A DNA stretch of 64,000 nucleotides from Nocardioides sp. W7 (GCF_022919075.1 NZ_CP095078.1:434001-498000), one strand, 5' to 3'. Shown: positions 17,277 to 26,741, counted from the stretch's first letter. Notes: a model not told the origin generated them from the letters alone. Program-made: numbers and translations.

Positions 17277-17981
17277 GTGAGTCTCGACAAGCTCGGCGCC
17301 GAGCACGTCCGCGCGACCGTCGTCGCGCTGGAGCGCCGGATCGACGCACGCTTCCCCGAGCGCGGGTTGCACCAGGTCGCCCTCGAGCTGGTGACCATGG
17401 TCGACCGGGTCGCCGGCGTCGCGGTGGTCAACCGGCGGCGCATCGACACCGCGAGGACCGTCTCCCGGGCGCTGATGGCGCTGGTCGTCCTGGCCACCGC
17501 GATCGCCATCGGCATCGCCGCGCGCGACGTGTTCCGCGACGGCGGGCCGGACAGCGGCGTCGGCTGGGTGCCGCTGATCGAGTCCGCGATCAACGACCTG
17601 GTCTTCGCCGCGCTCGCGGTGTTCTTCCTGTGGTCCTTCCCCGAGCGGGTGCAGCGCGGGCAGGTCCTGAAGCTGCTGCACCAGCTCCGCTCCCTGGCCC
17701 ACATCATCGACATGCACCAGCTCACCAAGGACCCCGAGCGGCTCCGCCCCGGCTTCGTGCGCACGCCGGTCAGTCCCGAGCCGCACCTGGACCGCGACCA
17801 GCTGGAGCACTACCTCAACTACTGCTCCGAGCTGCTCAGCCTGGTCGGCAAGGCCGCCGCGCTCTGCGCCGAGGAGTCGCGCGACAACGTCGTACTCGAC
17901 ACCGTCAGCACCATCGAGTCGCTCACTACCGGCATGTCCCGCAAGATCTGGCAGAAGATCTCGGTGCTCCCGAAGGCCTGA
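17277..17981 (+). CDS. Hypothetical membrane protein with two helices
   Basis: This 234-residue protein is unfamiliar to me. Residues about 1-55 are soluble and basic. A first helix (ALMALVVLATAIAIGIAA) and a second (LIFAALAVFFLW-like stretch) follow, separated by a short polar loop. The C-terminal 110 residues are soluble, with several His and Asp residues in LAHIIDMHQLTKDP. The overall shape resembles actinobacterial proteins of unknown function with paired helices. The GTG start has no Shine-Dalgarno; TACGCT ends 7 bases upstream. It stands alone and converges on the hydrolase gene. Confidence 0.72.
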   Translation: MSLDKLGAEHVRATVVALERRIDARFPERGLHQVALELVTMVDRVAGVAVVNRRRIDTARTVSRALMALVVLATAIAIGIAARDVFRDGGPDSGVGWVPLIESAINDLVFAALAVFFLWSFPERVQRGQVLKLLHQLRSLAHIIDMHQLTKDPERLRPGFVRTPVSPEPHLDRDQLEHYLNYCSELLSLVGKAAALCAEESRDNVVLDTVSTIESLTTGMSRKIWQKISVLPKA

Positions 17982-17998
17982 CCTCCGGTCGTCAGGAG

Positions 17999-18703
17999 CT
18001 ATCGGACCGGCAGGTCGTCCAGGATCGCCAGCGTCCGCGCCCAGGCCGCGGAGTCGGGGTCGATGACGGCGAAGTGGTCGCCGTCGACCGCCACCAGCTC
18101 CGCGCTCCCGCCGGCGGCCGTCACGTACGCCTCGGACTGCGAGATCGGCACGGTGTCGTCGTCGCGGCCGTGCACGCACCACACGGGTACGCCGACGGGC
18201 GCCTGCCGGATCGGGTCGACCTCGGCGTCACCCCGGCCCGGTGGGTGGCCGAGGAAGGCCTCGACGGCCCCGCCCCCGAGGCCCGCGTCGTGGGCGGCGA
18301 CCAGGTCGAGCACGCCGGCCTGCGCGACCACGTGGGTGAGCCCGACGTCCTGACCCGCGGCCCAGGTCGCCAGGTGCCCGCCGGCGGAGTGCCCGATCCC
18401 GACCATCGTCTCGGCCTCCACCGGGCAGGCCGCGATCGCGGCGCGCACGTCGGCGAGCGTGTCGGCCGCGCCGGTGCCGCGGCGGTACTCGACCGCCCAC
18501 GCCGCCCACCCCGCCGCGACCAGGCTCGGCACCAGCGGGCGGGCGTACTCGACGCCGTACTCCGGTTTCCAGAACCCGCCGTGCACCACCACCGCCACCC
18601 CTCGCGCCTCACCGGCCGGCCGGGTCAGCTCGGCGTACTGGCTCGGGTCGTCGCCGTACGACGTCCGCTGCGACTCGGGCTGCTCGGGCTGCTCCGCCGT
18701 CAT
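17999..18703 (-). CDS. Alpha/beta hydrolase
   Basis: This 234-residue alpha/beta hydrolase fold protein has an oxyanion motif VVVHGGFWKP, nucleophile elbow GIGHSAGGH, an acid region HGRDDDTVP and the catalytic His in DGDHFAV. It resembles arylformamidase-like or esterase-like enzymes; the substrate is unknown. I chose the ATG at 18703 because GGAGG lies 8 bases upstream. A GTG at 18784 is in frame and would add 27 residues that look like an export signal (VRRRTLLS, then a hydrophobic stretch ending LLAEC). That raises the question whether the enzyme is secreted. Confidence 0.85.
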   Translation of the reverse strand: MTAEQPEQPESQRTSYGDDPSQYAELTRPAGEARGVAVVVHGGFWKPEYGVEYARPLVPSLVAAGWAAWAVEYRRGTGAADTLADVRAAIAACPVEAETMVGIGHSAGGHLATWAAGQDVGLTHVVAQAGVLDLVAAHDAGLGGGAVEAFLGHPPGRGDAEVDPIRQAPVGVPVWCVHGRDDDTVPISQSEAYVTAAGGSAELVAVDGDHFAVIDPDSAAWARTLAILDDLPVR

Positions 18704-18834
18704 GGCCGCATCCTCCCCGCACTCGGCCAGCAGCGCACCTGCCGCGCTCAGGACGGGCAGGCTCAACAGGGTCCTCCGGCGCACACGAGTGGTTCGGAGC
18801 GGGCGAGCGCACGGATGGCCGGCCCGCGGGTCGG

Positions 18835-19260
18835 TCAGTCGAAGCGGCCCTGCCGCCCGCGCTTGGTCTCGCCGCGACGCTTCTTGGCCGACAGCCGCCG
18901 CTCCTTCGACCCGCGGGTCGGTCGGGTGGGCCGCCGCGACGGCGGGGGCGGGGCGGCGGCCTCGCGGAGCAGCTGGGCGAGCCGTTCGCGAGCGGCCCGG
19001 CGGTTGGCCAGCTGGGTGCGGTGCTCGCTGGCCGCGATGGTCACCACCCCGTCGACCAGCCGCGACGAGAGCCGCGCCAGGAGCCGGTCCCGCAGGTGGT
19101 CCGGCACCGAGGGCGAGCCGGCGACGTCGTACGACAGCTCGACCCGGCTGTCGGCGGTGTTCACGCCCTGGCCGCCCGGGCCGGAGGAGCGCGAGAACCG
19201 CTCGGTCAGCTCGGCCGCGGGCACCGCCCACGAGCCGGTGACCTGCAGGCCGTCGTCCAT
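18835..19260 (-). CDS. arfB: Alternative ribosome-rescue factor, peptidyl-tRNA hydrolase ArfB
   Basis: This 141-residue protein has the release-factor catalytic loop GPGGQGVN (Gly-Gly-Gln), preceded by ELTERFSRSSG, and ends in a Lys/Arg-rich tail (SKERRLSAKKRRGETKRG) like the ArfB/YaeJ tail that enters the empty mRNA channel. It lacks the codon-recognition domain of RF1/RF2. It frees peptides from ribosomes stalled without a stop codon. The ATG is preceded by GATGCT ending 6 bases upstream. It stands alone, downstream of purL. Confidence 0.95.
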   Translation of the reverse strand: MDDGLQVTGSWAVPAAELTERFSRSSGPGGQGVNTADSRVELSYDVAGSPSVPDHLRDRLLARLSSRLVDGVVTIAASEHRTQLANRRAARERLAQLLREAAAPPPPSRRPTRPTRGSKERRLSAKKRRGETKRGRQGRFD

Positions 19261-19340
19261 CCGCTCAGCATCGCGGACGGGCGGACGTCAGGCGAACCGG
19301 CGGTCAGGGTCGCCAGGTCGTACGACGTCCGGGACGCGCC

Positions 19341-21581
19341 TCAGCCCAGTGCTGCCGGCAGGGTCGCCATCCACGCCGACCGCACCTCGAGCAGCGGGGC
19401 CTCGAACTGGCCCTCGACGACCAGGCTGTCGCCGCCGGTGACGCCCAGCGGGGTGAGGGGTACGCCGTGCTGCGCGGCCAGGTCGGTGAGCCGGCCCTCG
19501 TCGCCCGGGGCGACGGTGACGACGACCCGGCCGGCCGACTCGGCGAACAGCCCGACGAACGCGTCGCCCGGGATGCTCACGGAGACCCCGACCAGGTGTC
19601 GCAGCGAACCCTCGACCAGGGTCTGGGCCAGGCCGCCGTCGGAGACGTCGTGGGCGGAGGTGAGCAGCCCGACGCCCTCGCCGAGCAGGGAGGCGAGCGC
19701 CTTCTCGGCGGCCAGGTCGACCCGCGGCGGCCGGCCGCCCAGGTGCCCGTGGACGACGTGCGCCCACTCCGAGCCGGAGAGCTCCTCGCGGGTCTCGCCG
19801 AGCAGGAAGACCTGCTCGCCGGCGGTGCTCCACGCCGACGGCGTCCGGCGAGTGACGTCCTCGATGACGCCCAGCACGGCCACGACCGGCGTCGGGAGGA
19901 TCGCGGTGTCGCCCGTCTGGTTGTAGAGGCTCACGTTGCCGCCGGTGACCGGGATGCCGAGCTCCAGGCAGCCGTCCTTGAGGCCGCGGCAGGCCTCGGC
20001 GAACTGCCACATCACGTCGGGGTCCTCGGGCGAGCCGAAGTTCAGGCAGTCACTGATCGCGAGCGGGGTCGCACCGCCGGTCGCGACGTTGCGGTACGAC
20101 TCGGCGAGCGCGAGCCGGGCGCCGACGTACGGGTCGAGCTTGGCGAACCGGCCGTTGCAGTCGGTGGAGACCGCGACGCCGAGGTTGGTCTCCTCGTCGA
20201 CGCGGATCATCCCGCTGTCGCTGGGCTGGGAGAGGACGGTGTTGCCGCGGACGTAGCGGTCGTACTGGTCGGTGATCCAGGACTTGTCGCACAGGTTCGG
20301 CGAGGCGACCAGGCGCAGCAGCGTCTCGAGCAGCTCGGCACCGGTCGTCGGGCGGGCGAGCGCCTCGGCCCCGTCGGCCTGCAGCGCGTCCTGCCAGGAC
20401 GGACGGGCGAAGGGGCGCTGGTACGTGGGGCCGTCGTGGGCGACCGAGCGCGGGGGTACGTCGACGACCCGCTCGCCGTGCCAGTCGATGTGCAGCCGGC
20501 CGGTCTCGGTGACCTCGCCGATCACGACCGCCTCGACGTCCCACTTGGCGCAGATCGCCAGGAAGGCGGCGACGTCGTCGGGCTCGACGACGGCCATCAT
20601 CCGCTCCTGCGACTCGCTCATCAGGATCTCCTCGGGCGCGAGCGTGGAGTCGCGCAGCGGGACCCGGTCGAGCTCGACGTGCATGCCGCCGTCACCGGCG
20701 GAGGCCAGCTCGGAGGTGGCGCAGGAGAGCCCGGCACCGCCGAGGTCCTGGATGCCGGCGACCAGGCCGGCCGCGAAGATCTCCAGCGTGCACTCGATGA
20801 GGAGCTTCTCCATGAACGGGTCGCCGACCTGGACGCTGGGCCGCTTGGCCGGGCCGTCCGCGTCGAAGGTCTCGGAGGCGAGCACGCTCACGCCGCCGAT
20901 GCCGTCGCCGCCGGTGCGGGCGCCGTACAGGATCACCTGGTTGCCGACACCGCTCGCCTTGGCGAGGTGCAGGTCCTCGTGGCGGAGCACGCCGACACAG
21001 AGTGCGTTGACCAGCGGGTTGCCCAGGTAGGACTGGTCGAAGACCGCCTCGCCGCCGATGTTGGGCAGGCCCAGGCAGTTGCCGTAGCCGCCGACGCCGG
21101 CCACGATCCCGGGCAGCACCCGGTGGGTGTCGGGGGCGTCGAGCGGGCCGAAGCGCAGCGGGTCCATCACGGCGACCGGGCGGGCGCCCATCGCGAGGAT
21201 GTCGCGGACGATGCCGCCGATCCCGGTCGCGGCGCCCTGGTACGGCTCGACGTACGACGGGTGGTTGTGCGACTCGACCTTGAAGGTGACGGCGTAGCCC
21301 TGGCCGATGTCGATGACGCCGGCGTTCTCGCCGATGCCGGCCAGCATCTTGCCGGCGGGCGTCTCCTGCGGGATCTCGGAGAACTGCTTGAGGTGCACCT
21401 TGGACGACTTGTAGGAGCAGTGCTCGCTCCACATCACGGAGTACATCGCGAGCTCCGAGCTCGTCGGCCGGCGCCCGAGGATCTCGCGGATCTCCTGGTA
21501 CTCGTCGGCCTTCAGGCCGAGGTCAGCCCAGGGCTGGTCGCGGGTGGGGTCCTCGGCAGCGGCGGTGACGGTGTCCAGCAC
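19341..21581 (-). CDS. purL: Phosphoribosylformylglycinamidine synthase, large subunit (small-PurL type)
   Basis: This 746-residue protein is the synthetase subunit that makes FGAM from FGAR, ATP and ammonia supplied by PurQ. Landmarks are [47 protein letters not shown] and [19 protein letters not shown]. It lacks a glutaminase domain, which agrees with separate purQ and purS genes at 26.0-27.0 kb. The GTG start has no Shine-Dalgarno; TAGATT ends 6 bases upstream, so the mRNA is probably leaderless. A tetR gene lies 55 bases upstream on the same strand. The 80 bases downstream hold nothing I recognise. Confidence 0.97.
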   Translation of the reverse strand: MLDTVTAAAEDPTRDQPWADLGLKADEYQEIREILGRRPTSSELAMYSVMWSEHCSYKSSKVHLKQFSEIPQETPAGKMLAGIGENAGVIDIGQGYAVTFKVESHNHPSYVEPYQGAATGIGGIVRDILAMGARPVAVMDPLRFGPLDAPDTHRVLPGIVAGVGGYGNCLGLPNIGGEAVFDQSYLGNPLVNALCVGVLRHEDLHLAKASGVGNQVILYGARTGGDGIGGVSVLASETFDADGPAKRPSVQVGDPFMEKLLIECTLEIFAAGLVAGIQDLGGAGLSCATSELASAGDGGMHVELDRVPLRDSTLAPEEILMSESQERMMAVVEPDDVAAFLAICAKWDVEAVVIGEVTETGRLHIDWHGERVVDVPPRSVAHDGPTYQRPFARPSWQDALQADGAEALARPTTGAELLETLLRLVASPNLCDKSWITDQYDRYVRGNTVLSQPSDSGMIRVDEETNLGVAVSTDCNGRFAKLDPYVGARLALAESYRNVATGGATPLAISDCLNFGSPEDPDVMWQFAEACRGLKDGCLELGIPVTGGNVSLYNQTGDTAILPTPVVAVLGVIEDVTRRTPSAWSTAGEQVFLLGETREELSGSEWAHVVHGHLGGRPPRVDLAAEKALASLLGEGVGLLTSAHDVSDGGLAQTLVEGSLRHLVGVSVSIPGDAFVGLFAESAGRVVVTVAPGDEGRLTDLAAQHGVPLTPLGVTGGDSLVVEGQFEAPLLEVRSAWMATLPAALG

Positions 21582-21636
21582 GACGCCAATCTACCGGCGA
21601 TCACACCGCGTCCCGACCGCGGCCCTGACGTCCGGC

Positions 21637-22197
21637 TCAGCCGGCGGCCGGACGCAGGAGACCGTCGGCGACGACCTCGAGCATCGGGCGTACGGCGGCG
21701 TCGTCGAGCTCACCCTGGTCGGCGACGGTCGCGATGCCGCCGACGAGCCGGGCGACGTGCAGCGCCGAGACGTCGTCCTTCAGGGCGCCCTCGGACCTCA
21801 GCTGGTCCAGGACCCGGTCGCCGGCCCCGCGGAGCACCTCGCACTTGGTGCGGATCGGGGACTGCTCGTCGCCCATCGCGCAGGTGATCTTCGCCGGGCC
21901 GCCGCGATGGACGCTGATCAGCCGGACGTACTCCTCGAACCACGCGAGCAGCAGCTCGCGCGGGCCGCCCTCGTGGGCGAGCGCCCGGTCGGCCGTCTCC
22001 TGCACGCGATCGACCCAGCTCTGCATGATCGCGTCGAGGAGGTCGTCGCGGGTCGGGAAGTGCCGGTAGAGCGTGCCGGCGCCGACGCCCGCCCGCTTGG
22101 CGACCAGGTCGAGAGAGGCGTCGTACCCCTGCTCGCGGAAGACCTCGCGGGCCACCTCGACGATGCGCTCACGGTTGCGCTTGGCGTCGGCGCGCAC
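21637..22197 (-). CDS. TetR-family transcriptional regulator
   Basis: This 186-residue repressor has a TetR helix-turn-helix: RERIVEVAREVFREQGYDASLDLVAKRAGVGAGTLYRHFPTRDDLL in continuous register (given here in parts: helix 1 RERIVEVAREVF, turn VAKRAGVGAGTLYRHF). The C-terminal half would bind a drug-like ligand. The GTG at 22197 has GGAGG four bases upstream. It diverges from a 14-helix MFS exporter, and the 121 bases between them contain two small palindromes. The simplest reading is a local repressor of the pump. Confidence 0.92.
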   Translation of the reverse strand: MRADAKRNRERIVEVAREVFREQGYDASLDLVAKRAGVGAGTLYRHFPTRDDLLDAIMQSWVDRVQETADRALAHEGGPRELLLAWFEEYVRLISVHRGGPAKITCAMGDEQSPIRTKCEVLRGAGDRVLDQLRSEGALKDDVSALHVARLVGGIATVADQGELDDAAVRPMLEVVADGLLRPAAG

Positions 22198-22224
22198 AGG
22201 TCCTCCAAGAATTCTCTTGCTAAC

Positions 22225-22262
22225 CGGAGAGCATCTCCGTATCGTCTCCGAAGGAAGCGGAG
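22225..22262. promoter_or_regulatory. Palindromes in the tetR/MFS intergenic region
   Basis: CGGAGA-gca-TCTCCG (22225-22239) is a perfect 6-bp palindrome. CTCCG-aaggaag-CGGAG (22246-22262) follows. Both share the GGAGA/TCTCC core and lie between the divergent starts, where a TetR operator is expected. A TAATGT at 22277-22282 may be the -10 of the pump gene. Confidence 0.5.
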
Positions 22263-22318
22263 CCATCCTCCGGATCTAATGTACCTCGGCCCGCCGGGCC
22301 AGAACAGGACGTCCCCTC

Positions 22319-23785
22319 ATGTCCACCGACACCACCGTCTCTCCCACCCGCACCACCCCCGCGGGCAGCCCCGACCTCCCGACCGACCGGCCGACCGAGC
22401 TGCCCGAGAACGCCGGCCGCGCCGCCGCCGGCATCGCGATCGTCCTGGTCGCGCAGCTGATGCTGATCCTCGACGCCACCGTGGTGAACGTCGCCCTGCC
22501 GCACATCGACGCCGACCTCGGCTTCGGCCCGGCCTCGCTCTCGTGGGTGCTCAACGCCTACACGCTCGCGTTCGGCGGACTGCTGCTGCTCGGCGGCCGG
22601 CTCGGCGACGTCTTCGGCCGGCGCCGGATGTTCGAGACCGGCCTCGCGGTCTTCACCCTCGCCTCGCTCCTGGGCGGCCTCGCCCAGACCCCCGAGGTCC
22701 TCGTCGGCGCCCGCGCCCTCCAGGGGGTCGGCGCCGCGATGGCCGCACCCGGCGTCCTGGCCCTGCTGACCACCAGCGCGCCCGACCAGGCCGCCCGCAA
22801 CCGCGCCCTGGCCCTCTTCGGCGCCGTCTCCTCCGGCGGCATGTCGCTCGGACTGCTGCTCGGCGGCTTCCTGACCGACGTCGGCTCCTGGCGCTGGACG
22901 ATGTTCATCAACGTGCCGATCGGCCTGGCGATGCTGGCCCTGACCCGGCGGTACCTCGACGAGACAACCCGCCGACCCGGGCGCTTCGACCTGGTGGGCG
23001 CCGTGAGCGCCACCGGCGGCGCCGTCGCGATCGTCTGGTCGTTGATCGGCGCCCCCGAGCACGGCTGGACCTCCGCACGCACCCTGATCGGGCTCCTCCT
23101 CGGGCTCGCGCTCGTCTGCGCCCTCGCCGTCACCGAGACCCGGGTCGCGCACCCGCTGCTGCAGCCGGCGCTGCTGCGCAGTCGCAGCCGGGTCGGCGGA
23201 CTGCTGATGATCGCCCTGATCGTCGGCGGCCAGTTCACGATGTTCTTCCTCGCCGTGCAGCTCATCGAGCAAGAGCTGGGCTTCGGCCCGATGCGGACCG
23301 GCCTGGCCTTCCTGCCGCTGACCCTCGGCATCTTCGGGATGTCCCGGGTCACGCCGCGACTGCTGGGTCGGGTCGGGGTCGTGCCGATGATGGTCGTCGG
23401 CTCGCTCGGCCTCGCCACCAGCTTCGCCTGGCTCAGCACGTTCTCGGCGGGCGACGGCTACCTCGGCGGTGTCTTCGGCCCGATGCTCCTCAACGGGCTC
23501 GCGGCCGGCCTGGTGTTCATGCCGCTGACCGCCACGATCCTGGCCGGGGTCGAGCCCGAGCACGCCGGCGCCGCGTCCGGCCTGCTGCAGACCTTCCAGC
23601 AGCTCGGCGGCGCGATCGGCCTCGCCGTGATCGTGTCCGTGTACGCCGCGGGCGCCGAGCCCGGTCGGTTCCTCCCGGGCGCGCAGGCGGCGTTCCTGAC
23701 CTCGTCGGCGTTCGCACTGCTGGCGCTCGTCGCCGCGGTCGTGCTCGTACGACGCCGCCGCGAGCCGGAACCGGGCACCGCCTGA
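22319..23785 (+). CDS. MFS transporter, DHA2 (14-TM) drug exporter type
   Basis: This 488-residue exporter has the 14-helix DHA2 pattern. Helix 1 carries LMLILDATVVNVALPHI, the loop after it LSWVLNAYTLAFGGLLLLGGRLGD, and motif A appears as GGRLGDVFGRRRMF. The segment ALQGVGAAMAAPG belongs to motif B/C. Relatives (EmrB, QacA) expel hydrophobic drugs with proton antiport. The N-terminal 35 residues are polar and Pro/Thr-rich. A TetR gene is divergent and probably represses it. A GC-rich inverted repeat follows the stop. Confidence 0.92.
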   Translation: MSTDTTVSPTRTTPAGSPDLPTDRPTELPENAGRAAAGIAIVLVAQLMLILDATVVNVALPHIDADLGFGPASLSWVLNAYTLAFGGLLLLGGRLGDVFGRRRMFETGLAVFTLASLLGGLAQTPEVLVGARALQGVGAAMAAPGVLALLTTSAPDQAARNRALALFGAVSSGGMSLGLLLGGFLTDVGSWRWTMFINVPIGLAMLALTRRYLDETTRRPGRFDLVGAVSATGGAVAIVWSLIGAPEHGWTSARTLIGLLLGLALVCALAVTETRVAHPLLQPALLRSRSRVGGLLMIALIVGGQFTMFFLAVQLIEQELGFGPMRTGLAFLPLTLGIFGMSRVTPRLLGRVGVVPMMVVGSLGLATSFAWLSTFSAGDGYLGGVFGPMLLNGLAAGLVFMPLTATILAGVEPEHAGAASGLLQTFQQLGGAIGLAVIVSVYAAGAEPGRFLPGAQAAFLTSSAFALLALVAAVVLVRRRREPEPGTA

Positions 23786-23805
23786 CCGCTCCCGACGCGA
23801 CCCGC

Positions 23806-23843
23806 GCGACCCGGGCGCCGGCTCCGGCCGGCACCCGGGTCGC
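23806..23843. terminator. GC-rich hairpin after the MFS gene
   Basis: Arms 23806-23822 and 23827-23843 pair with one mismatch (GCGACCCGGG ... CCCGGGTCGC) around a 4-base loop. It begins 20 bases after the stop. No T-run. Confidence 0.6.
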
Positions 23844-23912
23844 GTCGTCCGCGGCGCCCGCCAGGCCTCGGACGATCCTGCCGAACACCTCGCTGACCTG
23901 CGGAAACGCGAA

Positions 23913-23940
23913 TCGTGAACTACAGCATTGTAGTTCACGA
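23913..23940. promoter_or_regulatory. Perfect 12-bp palindrome of low GC, operator-like
   Basis: TCGTGAACTACA (23913-23924) and TGTAGTTCACGA (23929-23940) flank GCAT. The low GC content and short spacer are unlike the terminator hairpins here and like a repressor site. It lies 84 bases before the start of the DUF1906 gene. A direct repeat ACTGGTG-tg-ACTGGTG follows at about 23952-23967. No regulator gene is adjacent other than tetR at 21.6-22.2 kb. Confidence 0.5.
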
Positions 23941-24024
23941 CCGACCCTGTTACTGGTGTGACTGGTGAGGTTATGGTGGCGCCGACCCGACGGTTCCGCC
24001 CCCTCTTCCCCCGGGAGCTCCTCC

Positions 24025-25452
24025 ATGCGCCGCCCCGCCCGCCTGCCCGTTCGCGCCGCCCTCGCGGCGACCCTGACCGGCCTGCTCGTCGCCACCACCG
24101 GCGTCGTCCTGGCCGTCGGCGGGAGCAGCACGCTCGCCGCCGAGGACGCGACGGCGTCGTACCCCGTCTCGAGCGCCGTGGCGGCGAAGAGGTCGACGAA
24201 CCCGGTGACACCGGGCGACTTCACCGGCTACGGGTTCGACCAGTGCCTGACCCCGGACCAGGCGAAGATGAACCGCTGGCTGGCCCGGTCGCCGTTCCTC
24301 GCCGTCGGGATCTACATCTCCGGCAAGTCGCGCGCCTGCCGCAGCCAGCCGAACCTCACGCCGACCTGGGTCGCCACCCAGCTGCGCAAGGGCTGGCGGC
24401 TGCTGCCGATCACGCTCGGTCCGCAGGCGTCCTGCCAGCCCCGGTTCCCGCGCTACAGCGACGACGTCCGGATCGACCCGCGCCCCGGCACCGGCACCTA
24501 CGGCCGGGCCTACCGGATGGGGGTCGCCGAGGCGGAGACCACCGTGGTGGACGCCCAGGCGCTCGGCATCGTCGCGGGCAGCACCCTCTGGTACGACCTC
24601 GAGGGCTACGACAGCAAGAACACCCACTGCCGCGAGTCCGCGCTGCGGTTCCTCAGCGGCTGGACGGTGCGGATCCGCGAGCTCGGCTACGTCTCGGGCG
24701 TCTACTCCAGTGCCGGCTCGGGCATCCGCGACCTCGACAACGCCCGGGTCGACCGTCCGGGGATGTACGTGATGCCGGACCGGATCTGGGTGGCCCGCTG
24801 GGACGGCAAGGCCAACACCTCCACGTCGTACCTCCGCCCCGACGGCTGGCTGCCCGGTGGCCGGGTCAAGCAGTACCAGGGCGGTCACGACGAGACCTGG
24901 GGCGGCGTGCGGATCAACATCGACCGCAACTTCCTCGACGTCGGTCACGGCTCGATCGCCGCGGCCGAGCTGCGCTGCGGCGGCGTCCGGCTCGACCTCC
25001 GCGCCTTCCGGGCCATCCGGCGCGCGGCCGCCCCGACCGCCGGCTCGCGACTCCAGGTCAAGGCGCTGCAGTGCCTGCTGAAGGAGAAGGGCCTCTACCA
25101 GGGCAGCGTGACCGGCCGCTACAACAAGCGCACGGTCCGCGCCGCCCGCACCTGGCAGGCGACCCACAGCCTGCGGGTCTCCGACAACTGGTCCCGCCCG
25201 AGCTGGATGTCGCTGCTCGGCGACGGCTCCCGGACCCTGCTGAAGTACGGCTCCGCCGGCGAGGGGGTACGCCGGCTGCAGCGCGCGTTGAACGCCGCCG
25301 TCCCGACCGCCAAGCTGACCGTGAGCGGGGTGTTCGGCGCGACCACGGACCGGGCGCTGAAGACCTACCAGTCCCGGGTCGGCCACGCCGCGAGCGGTGT
25401 CGCCACCGCCGCCACCTGGCGGGCCTTCAGCGTGGGCAAGCGCCGCCGCTGA
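24025..25452 (+). CDS. Secreted DUF1906 (glycosidase-like) protein with two peptidoglycan-binding domains
   Basis: This 475-residue protein starts with a signal peptide (MRRPARLPVRAALAATLTGL, then VATTGVVLAVGG). Residues about 55-320 match the DUF1906/Rv2525c-like TIM-barrel family: GFDQCLTPDQAKMNRW, VGIYISGKSRAC, LWYDLEGYD and VYSSAGSGI. Two PG_binding_1 repeats follow (VKALQCLLKEKGLYQG and VRRLQRALNAA, the second ending YQSRVGHAASGVA). It probably acts on or binds cell-wall polymers outside the cell; no hydrolase activity is proven for the family. The ATG at 24025 has GGGAG upstream. A low-GC 12-bp palindrome lies in its promoter region, so it may be tightly regulated. Confidence 0.9.
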   Translation: MRRPARLPVRAALAATLTGLLVATTGVVLAVGGSSTLAAEDATASYPVSSAVAAKRSTNPVTPGDFTGYGFDQCLTPDQAKMNRWLARSPFLAVGIYISGKSRACRSQPNLTPTWVATQLRKGWRLLPITLGPQASCQPRFPRYSDDVRIDPRPGTGTYGRAYRMGVAEAETTVVDAQALGIVAGSTLWYDLEGYDSKNTHCRESALRFLSGWTVRIRELGYVSGVYSSAGSGIRDLDNARVDRPGMYVMPDRIWVARWDGKANTSTSYLRPDGWLPGGRVKQYQGGHDETWGGVRINIDRNFLDVGHGSIAAAELRCGGVRLDLRAFRAIRRAAAPTAGSRLQVKALQCLLKEKGLYQGSVTGRYNKRTVRAARTWQATHSLRVSDNWSRPSWMSLLGDGSRTLLKYGSAGEGVRRLQRALNAAVPTAKLTVSGVFGATTDRALKTYQSRVGHAASGVATAATWRAFSVGKRRR

Positions 25453-25503
25453 CTCCGGCGCTGCCGGCCGGGCGGCGGGCAAGCCCGACGCGCGCCGGGT
25501 CCC

Positions 25504-25597
25504 GCAGGTTCATCACGGTATGCAGACGAGCCCGCAGTTGCCACGGCGTACCCACCATGGGAGGTGTGAACTGATCTGCATACCGTGATGAACCTGC
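25504..25597. repeat. 23-bp perfect inverted repeat, 48-bp spacer
   Basis: GCAGGTTCATCACGGTATGC (start of the left arm, 25504-25526) is the exact reverse complement of 25575-25597. The arms have about 50% GC, far below the genome, and the loop is long. It lies between convergent genes in a 180-base gap that holds no coding sequence. It could be a hairpin terminator or the ends of a very small mobile element. Confidence 0.7.
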
Positions 25598-25632
25598 AGC
25601 CGCACTCATCCACACCCGAGCAGAGCCACGGC

Positions 25633-26076
25633 TCAGGCGGGCGGGCCGACGAGCAGCGCGACGCCGGTCAGCACCACGACCGCGGCCGCACCGGCCGCGA
25701 GGCCCTGGAGCGGTCGGCGGAGCAGCCAGGAGACGAGCTTCTGGGCCGGGCCAGTCGGCTGCTCGGTGCGCAGCCGCCAGGCGTCGCCGAGCAGGCCGCG
25801 GCGCTCGGCGTACCGGTCGAAGAGCACGGTGAAGAACGGCGGGACCGCCGCGAGCAGGCCCAGCAGCGTGCGGCCGACCGACCACTTCTGGTCGACGGCG
25901 ACGACCACGGTGGTCACGCAGTAGGCGACGAAGACGACCCCGTGGAGCATGCCGCCGACCCGGACGCCGAGCTCGGTGGTCTCGGTGACGTACTTCAAGA
26001 ACATGCCGGAGAGCAGCAGCGCCCAGGTGATCGCCTCGGCGACGGCAACGGCGCGGAAGAGCTTCAGCGGGCTCAT
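25633..26076 (-). CDS. DUF3817 integral membrane protein
   Basis: This 147-residue protein matches DUF3817 (YdzA-like): it opens [26 protein letters not shown] and has [17 protein letters not shown] plus two later helices, four in all. The family function is unknown. Its ATG overlaps the stop of purQ by four bases (ATGA), so it is the last gene of purS-purQ-DUF3817. It adds one extra helix ([18 protein letters not shown]) at the end. Confidence 0.88.
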   Translation of the reverse strand: MSPLKLFRAVAVAEAITWALLLSGMFLKYVTETTELGVRVGGMLHGVVFVAYCVTTVVVAVDQKWSVGRTLLGLLAAVPPFFTVLFDRYAERRGLLGDAWRLRTEQPTGPAQKLVSWLLRRPLQGLAAGAAAVVVLTGVALLVGPPA

Positions 26077-26741
26077 GCGAACGCCGCGGCGGCGAGCGAG
26101 GTGAAGAAGCCCAGCCCGTCGGTGCCGGTGCCGGTGAGGTCCTCGACCGAGTGCTCGGGGTGCGGCATCAGCCCGACGACGTTGCCGGCCTCGTTGCAGA
26201 TGCCGGCGATGTCGCGCAGCGAGCCGTTGGGGTTCTCGCCGAGGTAGCGGGCCACGACCCGGCCCTCCCCCTCCAGGCGGTCCAGCGTCTCGGTGTCGGC
26301 GACGAAGGAGCCCTCGCCGTTCTTCAGCGCGATGACCACCTCGGCGCCCTCGGCGTACGCGGAGGTCCAGGGGGTCCGGTTGTTCTCGATGCGCAGCGTC
26401 TGGTCGAGGCAGAGGAACTTCTGGCGCTGGTTGCGGATCAGCGCGCCCGGCAGCAGGTGGGACTCGCAGAGGATCTGGAAGCCGTTGCAGATGCCGAGCA
26501 CCGGCAGGCCACGACCGGCCGCCTCGATCACCTCGGTCATCACCGGGGAGAAGCGGGAGATCGCGCCGCAGCGCAGGTAGTCGCCGTACGAGAAGCCGCC
26601 CGGCAGCACCACCGCGTCGACGCCGCGCAGGTCGTGATCGCCGTGCCACAGCGCGACCGCCTCGTGGCCGCCGATCCGGACCGCGCGCTGGGCGTCGGCC
26701 TCGTCGAGGGAACCGGGGAAGGTGACGACGCCGACCTTCAC
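26073..26741 (-). CDS. purQ: Phosphoribosylformylglycinamidine synthase, glutaminase subunit
   Basis: PurQ (222 residues) hydrolyses glutamine and passes ammonia to PurL. It is a class I glutamine amidotransferase: [14 protein letters not shown], nucleophile Cys in [10 protein letters not shown], and the His/Glu pair in MPHPEHSVE. It begins [19 protein letters not shown], typical of the family. It overlaps purS by four bases at its start and the DUF3817 gene by four at its end, so the three are translationally coupled. Confidence 0.97.
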   Translation of the reverse strand: MKVGVVTFPGSLDEADAQRAVRIGGHEAVALWHGDHDLRGVDAVVLPGGFSYGDYLRCGAISRFSPVMTEVIEAAGRGLPVLGICNGFQILCESHLLPGALIRNQRQKFLCLDQTLRIENNRTPWTSAYAEGAEVVIALKNGEGSFVADTETLDRLEGEGRVVARYLGENPNGSLRDIAGICNEAGNVVGLMPHPEHSVEDLTGTGTDGLGFFTSLAAAAFA

